Assembly: GCA_963930645.1 (NCBI GenBank)
Contig: OZ005648.1
Location: 244,939,436 to 245,003,435, forward strand
Reading direction: 5' to 3'
Source of the DNA: Salticus scenicus
Taxonomy: Eukaryota > Arthropoda > Arachnida > Araneae > Salticidae
Length of the DNA: 64,000 bases
Made by a program: the position numbers and the translations under genes. Numbering within the stretch: position 1 is the first letter of the stretch; each line of letters starts with the position of its first letter. The notes under the pieces are model-generated. The model saw only the letters and a program-made list of their open reading frames with translations. It had not been told where the DNA came from and searched no databases. This document shows positions 41,901 to 53,900 of this stretch, piece by piece.

Positions 41901-44900
41901 TTTCAATTTTTCCCGTGAAAGGTAAGGCTATAGACAGATTCTATAGTGTATAACTACATAAAACTTGGTACATGACAGGGCCATTTTAAAACAATATACT
42001 GATTCAATTTAGATGCATATGAGATGATAGGTGGCGCTGATGTTCTGTAATTTACTCCATGAATAGGAAGACAACTTCTAATGAAAGGTCATCTCTCTGG
42101 AGAGCCAATTTTCTATGGCACGATGGGTACCCCCACCCTTAGGGAAATTCCACTGTATATATATATATATAACTTTGTATAGGACAGAGCCATTATGAAA
42201 CATTATGTGGAATCAGTTTCAGCACATATAGCCAGATAGGTGACGCTCCTGTGCTCCAATTTTTCCCGTGAACAAGAAGGCTATATATCAGATTCTATCG
42301 TATATAATTACATAAAACTTGGTATATGAGAGGGCCATTTTAAAACAATATACTGATTCAATTTAGGTGCATATGAGTTGATAAGTGGCACTGATGTTCT
42401 GTAATTTACTCCGTGAATAGGAAGACAACTTCTATTGAAAGGCCACCTCTAAGGAAAGCCAATTTTCCATGGCACGATGGGCGGCCCCCTTAGGGAAATT
42501 ACACTGTGATCAACGGATACGAAGATTAATTTTTTCCTAAGAATATTCTTTCAGGTACCCTGTACACATTTTTTTTTCTGCAGGAAGAAAAAAATATACA
42601 CTCAGAGAATGGCACGATGATCTCCAAAACCCCGAGGAGTACTAACAAATGGAATGGTACAAATATTAACAGTAATATTATTAACAAGATTGCAGTTTTT
42701 GATAAATGTTCATATAATAAACTCTCTCTATATATAGTGCCCCCCCTGTCGGGGAGATGATGTCCCCACGTCGGGGAATTTCTGGTGCCACTACTGGCTA
42801 TCATACTTTAAAAAACTTGAGTCCATAGGCCATAAAAATGAAGAATTTTTCTTTCTATCCCTGCAAAAAAAGTATAAGTGCTAAATCCTCCAAAATCAAT
42901 ATGGTTCGTGCTACATACTAACTTTCACCTCATTTGCACAAAGTGTTAGATGTTATCATTTTCACTCACACACATACATACACATATCACCATAAAAATA
43001 ACAATAATAAACTCAGGGGACCCCAAAACGTATAGATACACCAAAATCTCAAAGTAGAATTTTTGTCATGATTATTTTCCTTAAATATGCAGGGCTCATA
43101 CTCAAATATGGTAAAAAAATTCCCTGAATTTTCCAGACAATTTTCAAGAAAATATTAGCGACATATTAGACACTCCTCTACAGAGGAGAAAATGCATCTA
43201 CTTCCACTGTATGATGTTATGTTATTTCTGATAATCATAAAAATCCAGGTAGAAATTATTGTTTACATGCATATTTTCACGATACTTAATTATTTGAATT
43301 TTGATATGAAGCTAAACAAGAAAAATATAATTTGAGAGAAAGGAAATATTTGTTTTTCCAGGCTTTATCATTGATTTTTCCCTGACTTTTAACAAAATCT
43401 AAATGCTCAGTGTTTTTCAGATTTCCCCCGATGAGTATGAACCTGATATGTACGTCTGAAAGTAAAAATGAACATTCATACACATATACATATGTATGAT
43501 CTTAAAATTTTTTCTTCTAAGATACTTATTTACTAAAGAAATTATATAGGTATAAGGTAAGAACTTTTAATGTTTTAAAATATTCTTGTCTAAGATTGAA
43601 AAAGATGCATTATTTAGACAATTTTAAAAATTAAAAGTGAAAAATGTAATACATACACTACCACATTGATCAGCTCTTACACAGCGAATTGAAATTCCAT
43701 ATTCTGTGAACAAATCTCCCCTTTTTTTCCAGCTACTTCTTTGCATAGCAATTGGCTAAACAAAATAAGCAAAAAAGAACATCATTTATACTTATTGTTA
43801 GTGATGTGGGGTGGAAAATTTTCCGCAGAAAATTTTCTTTTTTGGAAAATTTTCCAGAAAATTTTCTACTATGTTTTTCCGGAAAATTTTCCAACCAAAA
43901 AAACAATTTTTTTAGTAAATCTTTTGCATGATATATTTAAACTTTCTTTTATTAGTCATAGTAATGCTTTATACAGTGTGAAAAACAAAAGTTTCTGATT
44001 AAAGTCATCATTTAGAAAGTTACCAGATATATGTTGTGAGCAACTTGCTCGAGAAAGAGGTTATTTATTATAATACAAGAAATCTATGGTTGCTAATCAG
44101 AATTTTAAATGTCCATTCAATAAGTTTGTAAAAACATAATTATAAAGCATTTGGCAACATAACAAAAAAAGAATATATTGATAAATTAATGCACTACTAT
44201 ACTGCTGAGCATGTGTGTGTGTTTTTCAAAATATTCATTTGATAAATGATAATACGCCAATGTTTTTCAAACTCAGGCAGCAATTCTGACTTAGGTCACC
44301 TTATGGTCTCTGGTTCTGAGAGTGACTCAGAAAATTAGGACATTGTCATAATCTTCATTAAAAAAAAAAAAATAAAATAAAAAAAAAATAATAATAATAA
44401 TAATAATAATTATATAAGCAACAGGAAATACAATTGCCTAAATAAATAAACAGCATGATTTTGATTAAAATTTAAGGAAATCAAATAGATAAAATGAATT
44501 ACATCATATCTTGTAACTGGAGGTTTAGTTGAACGAACTCGGTATTTCTTTATTTGCTTAAAATATCCAAAATTGAATTGTACTTGAAAAATCTCATAAA
44601 GGTGTTACATTTAAAGTTAAACAATAACAATAATAATAAAAAAAAATCTTAAACTTCCAGATTAATTTTTTTGAATAGAGGATTACATCCATTATCCAAT
44701 ACCATCAACTATTAAAAAATATGATTTTGTGTTTGCAAATTATGCTTAAAAATAGAACAAATCGAAAACAGTAAAAATCAAAAGAATTTTGATGAAATGA
44801 ACCTTTGGATGGTCTGAGCCATACCTTATTAATTACCTTGTACAGTCGGCAGTAAAATAATTGATGTGCTAGCAATAATTTCTATTTAAAAGATGTGCAC

Positions 44901-47900
44901 CTAATACTATTTTGTTAAGTAAATATTTATCTAGTCATGAACTTGGTCTTATGCTGTCTATAAAAAAGTAAGTTCATGATAAAAAATAGCGATCAAACTA
45001 AAGAAGAAAAGAAAGAAAAAGAAAGAAAGAAAAAGAAAAATATAGATGTGTGTTTCAATGATTTTGCTGCCACTAGCAGCCAAACCTCATATTCTAAACA
45101 GAAATTCATTATGATAATTACCTCCTTTTTTTTTTTTTAAATTATGTTTACTTTCAGAAAATTCACAATTGTTAAATTTGTTCTTATTTTTTAAACACTT
45201 GTTCTTGTTTTTCCAAAGCAGTTTTTTTTTTTTTTTTTTTTTTTTAATGTTTTATTTTGAAATTATAAAGTGCAAAAAATAACTTAGATTATTTTTTTTC
45301 CATTTTTGTAACTACAGTATGAAGTATTAAAAATTAAATAAATAAATTTTGGGAAAAACAAAGGCAAATTTAATTTTTCTAGATTTTTTTTGATAATAAA
45401 AACAGAATTAAAAACAAAAAAAATCATTAATTCTCATAAAATTTTTTCCTGTGTGTAATAAAATGGGGTTCAACTGTTGGCAGCGATATGTGAGGGTCTC
45501 TGACAGCTACAGAACGTACAGACACCTTTTTTATATAGATTATTCAACCATTATACATGCAAAACACTCATTAAATATTATAACTTTCTAGCTTTGTACA
45601 TGTTTAATAAACCATTACATCATAATTTCTGTGTTTTGTTTATTAATTTATTTTGAATTGAATAATTATTCATACTTTTCTTTGAATGTATTTGTTTACT
45701 TGTAGCTTTTAATGTATTTAGTTTTATTTTGAAAAACCTTCATAATTTAAAGATTGAAAATTTTCCGGAAAATTTTCGGTAAATTTTCCAGAAAATTTTC
45801 CGTTTCAAAATTTTCCGGAAAACCCACATCCGTACTTATTGTTGAGAAAAGAAAAATAATGATCAAATTCTGCTGCATTATCACAATGGAACTAGAGTGA
45901 AAATAAATAAAAATAAAATAAAGGGGCATGTATGCTTTAAATATATAAGTAAAAACGAAGTATTAAACTTTAATTATAAACATAGAAAAACCTTAAAAAC
46001 ATTACTTTGTGTGTTGTCATTTAAATTTTTCAGCCGGGTACCAGGCCCTTATCAGGACATCCTCTGTGGAAGACTTGAGCTTGACTGTTGTTGATCTTCT
46101 TTCACCATAAGGTGGCGCCATACACGCTCTGGTGCTACTGCGCCACTGTTGTTGCATGCCTCACTATTGGTTGTAATTTCAATCGATTCTCGGAACATCA
46201 CATAGTAATAATCATCGTAATTTGCAATTTTACTGGCTTTATCAAATTCTATTTTAATATCTTGTTTATTAAACGTTTTGGCTAAGGCTGTATTATGTTT
46301 TCTCGTTTTTATATCATTTTTGTGCTCATTAATTCTTGTTAAAACCACTTTTTTGCCCTGAAGACGGTACGTTTAATGCTACCGAAACAGCTGTATGCAT
46401 CTCAAATATTTTTCTTTGGCGTTTCTTACGTAGTAGTTTATTCGGGTTTTAATATTCCAACGCCAAGTCTCCTACCAGTTATTAAGAGGGTAATGATTCT
46501 GTACGACAATGCAAGGCCACACAAATTGAATAAAATCAAGGAGTATTTCGTGACGAGGGGATTACAGAGTAGGCTCATCCCCCCTATTTGCCTGATCTTT
46601 CACCTTGCGATTATGGTTGTTTTGCTATTTTAAAGAATATTCTTCGTGGTGCTACATTCCAGTCTTGGGAAGAGTTAGAAGTAGGTTTGGCTAGAGAAAT
46701 AGAGGAGGGTAATACTGCAAGTAGATATACAGCTGTACGGAAGCTTAAAGACTGCTGGTTCTGAGTAGTAGAAACAGAAGGAGAGTACTTAGAGAATTAG
46801 TATTAATTAACATTAAGTTTCTGTTGTTATTAATTTGAAAAAAAATATTTAAAGACACTTTGTCAAGTTTGAATGAGTTGATCTAATATTATGGTGAACA
46901 AGTCAATAATTGACCATTTTGTGGAAATGTCTCAAAATTCTATCTTATTTTCAAATATAATCATTGACAATATTTTTGGAAATTTTACATAACTAATGAA
47001 TATATAAGGATTAACAATTGAGAGCCATTTCTTTATTCTCTTTTCTACAATTTATGCTATTTTCAGTAATAGTTTAAAAATAAAATTTTGCTAGTAGCTG
47101 ACTAGACCATTTACATCCAGCAAATGATCATACTTATATTAGTAACTGGCCATTTCAATTTCCAGTTTAAAAATTACTTGAATTAAAAACTATTTATAAA
47201 AATATATATTTCAATGTAAAAAAAAAAAAAATAAATAAAATAATAATAATAATAATAATAATAATGTATAAGTATGTATAAGTAATGTATAAGTAATGTA
47301 TGAGTCCTGTTGATTATCTAACATCTTTCTAATATTTTGTTGCAAGTATCATTCTAATGTCAGGGTTGCCAACTTTTCAAAAACAGTTTGAGGAGTATTC
47401 AGAGAAATTTTGAGGAGCATTTTGGCTACTTTGAGGAGCAATTTTAAAAATACATTAAAAGAAATAAACTACTAACAAAAATAAATTAACAATAATCATA
47501 TGAAATTAAGAAATATTTATTGATAATCAAATATATTTAGCAAAACAGTGAAGAGAGATAAGAATGGAAAATGATTAAGTCTGAATATAAGCTTAAAACC
47601 CAAAAGTAATTTGTTTTTTACATAATGGCATATTTTCCATACATAAAGACAATATATGAAAGTAGATTATTCAGTTCCATAAAAAAAAAAAAAAAAAAGC
47701 ACAAAGGGAAAAAAATTAAATTTCCAACAATTTTCATGAATGTCAAAATAATTATTATACTATCACATAAAAATCTAAAAACAAAATCTCCGATATTCAT
47801 ATAAATGTGTAAATGATCTCATCTCTGAGTCAACTCCCTCTAATCTGCATAGCTTGGGGACAATATGTTTTGTAAACTTTAGAATTTTGCAGATTATTGG

Positions 47901-50900
47901 TCATAATTTGTTTACTTATTTTTTTTTTTTTTTTCCCCAGATACAAATGAAGATATAATAATAAATCATTAATGCTTTAAGTGAATGATAAAATAAATGC
48001 ATAATTATTTCAAATAAATCTTAAATAAAGCGTTGTTAATCGGCCTTAAAGTTCAGTAGCTTTGAATCCATTATTTTTATCGATAAAAATTAAAATAAAC
48101 AATTTTTTTAATGACCTATTAAGCATTAAGATAACTGAAACATTGATATAGTTTAAATGAAAATCATAATCATAGCATTCGGTTTCTTTCTTCCCCCCTT
48201 TCAGCTTGTGGTTTTAATTAAACACATCTTAGCTAATGTAAACAAATACTTGTTCCCGTTCTGAGTCAGCAATATTTCGATTACGCAATGCCTAGCACTA
48301 GAATGTTTTCTTTCTTTCTTTTTTCTGTACTATTTATTTTTGAGTATTGTACGATGAAGCGTGCGGTTCTTCGGGGGGAAAAAAAAAAAAAGAAAAGTTT
48401 TTTTTTTCTTTTTTTCGGCGTCTGCCACTGTTCCGTTTTTATGTATTTAATAAAAAATAGTCAGGTGGTCAAGACTGAATTTGCGGAGCATAAACATTAC
48501 TTCGCGGAATTGCGGAGTTTTTAAATTTTTTCGGAGGAACTCCGCAGAAATCGGAGCAGTTGGCAACCCTGTAATGTGATTGTTATAGTGTACTGATTCA
48601 TATTAAATATCAGTATAGCCTGCCTGTGAAATTTAACTTCGTAGATTACATATTAGTCAAATATTCTTTTGAAATAGGAGATTGCTTTGATTATTTTACA
48701 TCTTTCTAATATTTTACTTAAAAGTATTGTTCTAGACTGAATGTTATAGTATATTAATTTAATTTAAATATTAGTATAGACTATGCCCATGACATGTAAT
48801 GTCGAAAGCACTTAATACTACCATTTAACAAAATAATATTATCACAAAGTTTTAAACAGCCATGATGAGATAGGTTAGAGGTGATTATTGTATCATGGGG
48901 ATGGGGAATGGGAAGGGAATCTGAGTACATGCGCTAGGTTCACACGCGTATTGGTATGTTAGCTTTGGGAAGGCATTCAAAAAAGATATGTGGAGAGGAA
49001 GAGGGAGAGGGAAAGAATGAAGAGTGTTTGTTTATATTTAAAATTGCTTGTAGCAGCTGGAATTGAAAATGCGTAATCGCGCAAGGCATACTGATAATGT
49101 TGGTGAGCATTTATTTATTGTGGTTTTCTCAACAATATTGTTTGAGTTTAATCAAGAATAATTTTATAAGAAAATTGAATATTTATTTATCTTTTCTTTA
49201 TCTTTTTTTTTTTTTTTTTATCTGATTTTTTCTCAAGACTATTTTCAATGATTTAAAATGAGTAAAGGTTGTTAAGGTATTAAGAATAGTTAATTATGAT
49301 TGTATGTTATAATTAAATGTATGAGAAAATAAATCCTTTTATGCAGTTTTTGTAAGCAAAGTTTATATTTTAAACAAGTGTTTCTAATTTTAAAAAACAT
49401 ATTCAAAGTGACTGTTTGCTAAGTATGATTGAAAAATATTAATTTTCTTGTCGATCTGGAATGTTCACGTTTTTCGGAAAATCAAAAGAGACAATTACTT
49501 GGAAGTTTAAAATTTGGGATTTTTTAAAGATTTGTTATTATTATTTAATTATTTCTTAATTATATGGATTATAATATGATTTTTTATTTACAGAAAATAC
49601 CACTTGTGTACGTGTTATTTGATATTATTTGAAATATTCTGTTTTTGTGTTTAAATGAATTGATTTAACAGAATCTTATGCTTACACAATTGGGACGAGC
49701 GTTTGTGTAAAAATTTGACTCTACCACTATTTCATGTAAGATTTTTTTTTTTTATTACAGAAATTCTAATGTTAAATGAAGTGTACTCTTTAAAAGCATT
49801 GGGACACAAAAACTTGAATCGCATCCACTATGCAGGACACATGTATATATTGTAAATTCCGAAAGGATTAGAAAGACATTAACCATATATACACTAAACA
49901 GTAATAGGTTATAAAAATAATATGTTACAAGAACCTATTATTAAAGGAAGTATGGAACAACATTACCTATTACTGAAATGTAACTGTTTATCCCATATCT
50001 AATGTATACTTATAATTTTTTATGTAAAATTTTATTTTCTGAAAAGGTATGTTGAATAATATAACTATATTTTCAGTAAAATAATTCCAATTCAATGTCT
50101 TTTAATATAAATTTAACATTATTTTATTGTGGTCAAGGGTCAGAAGCAGTGGGTTTGGATTGGGTGCAGATCAAGTTTACTCGCTCTACGCAGGCTCTAA
50201 TGTATACTGATAATCGACATTGATCAACACTTTTTGTGCAGCTCGGTATGAATCCGAGACTATAGCCAATTGTCCTATTTGTAGCTCTAGTGAGATATTA
50301 AAAATGCACACACACACACTCATCCTTCCCTGACAATTTTGTCTAAAAATGACTCCACCTCCTTCTTAGATCACTTAAATTACTGCATTCAAACACACTA
50401 TGAAAGTCAAATGCTAAAAATCTTTGCAAGCTGAGAAATTCATTGCAAAAAATTTAAGTGAGATTCTCACATATTTTGAAATTAACTATATTGGTCGATT
50501 ATTGAAAAGACTGACCAATTTGGTAATTTATTGGTACTGATTATATTTTAGATACCTAGTAATTGATCACCTTTTAATTCCAATAAAAATTGTTAGTTTA
50601 TCACTAAAAATTAATTAATTTAAAACAAATATAAATGACCTACATACTTCAAAAAATAAACTTTTAGAATCAAATTCAGCTTGATGTTTTAAGATTGAAT
50701 TAAACATCTCCTAACATCAGGCTAATTCTAACAGCTATTTACTAGCTTTGTGAACAACTTTGTAAATGAATTTAAAAGGCCCGGGTTCGATTCCCGGCTC
50801 TGGTATTTTTCACATAGTTGGTAAAAAAATCAACCTTCTACTCCATTCTTTCTAAATTCATTCCCAGGTTGATGAATTACATTTCAGAATTGAACTTTGT

Positions 50901-53900
50901 AAATGTTCCCTGTTAACTTAGAATCAAAACATCAGTTGCTAATGGAAATTGTAACAGAGCATTTTATTAAATGTTAGTTATGTATTCTACCAATCAGATT
51001 AGGAAATTTTCCTCAATAATTATTTGTTTATCATACTTGCCAACCAATTTTAATAAAAAAAAGGGAAGATTTTTGTTGAAAAACCAGAAGATTTCATAAA
51101 AAAAGGGAAGATTTTTTTTTTCTCTTTCACGCAATAAACAATACAGTTTTACAATTTTAATATTTAGAAGCAATCTATAAAAACGTTTTTCTATAGATGA
51201 TTATACTAAATATATAAAAGTTTTAAATGAAGGTATTCCTCTTCAACATATAAATATCTACAAAACAGAATCTGTAACAAATTTATTTAAAATAGACAAA
51301 AAACTTAGTTAAGTTAACGTATATATAATTTTTTAAATAAATAGAATATGATTTTTGTGTATGTACATTAATCATACATATAAAAAAAAAAGTAGCAGTA
51401 GCTAATTATTAGTTTCAAACGTGCATGAAACTAACTGAGTATTAATTTTCTTAAATTGATTTGGAAAAAATTTTCCTACCTGAAAAAATTATTCTTCATT
51501 TTTTTCCCATGTTTACACATTTGGTATAAATATGACATACAAATATTTACTTTAATTGAGGAAAAATAAACAGATTCATTAAATTCAGCAATAAAGATCC
51601 AAAAATAATTACATACGTGAGAAATATTGAGCACTTCCATTGCTTTATTTTTTCTAGAACTGATCATTGTCACAATCCGGGGAAGGGGGGGGGGGTACAA
51701 AAATAATTACAGAGTAAGAAATATTAAACTCTTTCAACTCTACTTCTAGAATCTAATGAAAGAAGTTTAAAATTAATATTATCATTTATGTTGCAGATGG
51801 ATAAAGATTAGAAAACAAAAGACTTCTGCAGAACATTTGATTGCTGATCACTAGTTGGAGATAAATGAAAGGGGGGGGCAAAAAATATTTACATAAGCAA
51901 GAAATATTTAACAATTCTATCTCTTTATATGTTCTAGAATCTCATAAAGCAAGTTTGAAATGAATATTGACATTTATGTTATGGATGGAGAAAGATTAGG
52001 AATCAGGAGTTTTTGTAGAACATTTGGGTTTTCTTTTTAAAACGAACGATATTCGCGACTTTTTTAAAAACGGAAGATTTCATCATCTGTCCGGAAGACC
52101 GGAAGATACGTTAAAAAACCGGAAGTCTTCCGGGAAAACCGGAAAAGTTGGCAAGTATGGTTTATAGATTTTTGTGTTTAAATGGTCAATTACCAGCAGT
52201 TCACCCTAAATCAAATGGTAAAATAAAAAATACTATGTAAAAATTTTACACTAAAATGTTGTAATAATTAATATATTCACAACTAGATGTGTAAATAATA
52301 AAAGCATTTAAATTACTTTGCAATATTCCTATACATAAACTCAAATGAATCAATGATTAAGTACATACGTAATTTCGTCGCTGCATGATTAATAACCTAA
52401 CAACCTTTTCCAGTCCATTGATAATGAAATAGCCTCCGAATTCCTGAAATTAAAAAAATATGGAACACTACGTTAAAATATTTTTTATATTATAATTTTT
52501 AAATATTTACATCATATACAGATTGTTAAAAACAAAGACTATTTAAAAAGAAATACTTATTGTTTTCTTTCCAAATTATTAAAATACAGTGTGATTCATA
52601 AAGAAGTATACACATTCCAGATGCTGTAAAACCGTAAGAGTCATAGATACACACCACCTCAGCGAACTGTAAGATAAATGTACTCTTAAAGTTTGTGTCT
52701 TGACCCTGACGGAAGTGATGTAGGCAATAGTGTGCATGTCATGTGACTAGTGAGTCGAAATGGCAGCGTCTGCACTGCAGTGAAGACTTTTTGTGTTCTT
52801 GAATTTAGTAAAACGGAATCTGTAACTGTTGTGCAACGGCGTTTTCAATCATGATTCTGAAAAGAAGTTCCAACTAGAAAATCTATCTATCAATTGTTTG
52901 TTCAATGCTGTAAAAGTCTTGGACGTCAGACTGTACCACAAGTAGTCGCTGATAGAGTTTGCACCATCATTCCAAATGGCCACACATAAATCCTACCTAA
53001 CACCTTGTGATTTCTTCCTGTGGGGGTACGTAAAGGACAAGGTATTCGTACCTCCTCTTCCTGTTGATCTAGCACAGCTGAAACAGCGTATCACAGCCAC
53101 TATCGATAGACTTGATTCAGATACCTTAACATGCGTTTGGGCGGAAATGGATTACTGTCTCAATGTGTGTCGTGTGACTAAGGGGTCACACATATAGAAC
53201 ATCTGTGACTCTCTAACAAACATAATATAATCTCATGCAATTCTGTTACAGGTAACATATAATAATCTTACACTGTTCTTGATTTATGGTGCATTGAAAC
53301 TGTATTCTTCTTTATGAATCACCCTGTAATGTGACGTATCAAAAAGCAATTGTGCAAGATAAGGACATACGGAATTTATGATATCATCTAGGGATGTACA
53401 GATTAATCAGTAATAATCGGCCAGTATCGGCATGTTCGCCAATTAATCGGTATCGGCTTTTTAAGTTGCTTGATCGGCTGATTGGCAAATACATTTATTA
53501 TTTTTTTTCTTTTAAGAATTTTTATTATTAATTCTCTGGTTTATATATCTAAATGTATGCTCTAAATATTTTAGATTTATTAAAGTATTTCAAAACAGTT
53601 TTAATTCACTTATGAATAGGAAGAAAATTTTAGGAAGCAAAAAAATTACATTCATTATTTCATTAAATTATGCATTTATTCATGAAATAACATAACAATG
53701 GAATGGAATGGAAATCATTACTGCTGAAATGTAAACTATGATGAATAACAACATTTTTTTTTCAATATTATTAAATTTATTTTTTACCAGTATACAAAAG
53801 GGTATGTAAGCATTTGAATTTGAATGAAGTTGTTCAAACAATTCTTTACAAGTATTAAATTAATAATGAAAAATATAAAGTCAAAATAATGTTGACAACA

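Larger units (their letters stand above)
40621..43500. repeat. tandem-unit repeat family H, interrupted copy
   Basis: Units at about 40667, 40816, 40991 and 42805 match the copy at 28070. The series is broken by a hAT at 41158-42796 and a MITE at 43090-43445. Its left part lies before the 5.9-kb hAT at about 34640-34716. Confidence 0.7.

Noticed and set aside
46376..46633. 85-codon ORF as an independent gene
   Set aside because: It is the first frame of a frameshifted mariner transposase fragment.
50776..50810. A complete tRNA gene
   Set aside because: Only the T-arm is present. No D-arm, anticodon arm or closing acceptor strand is found upstream.
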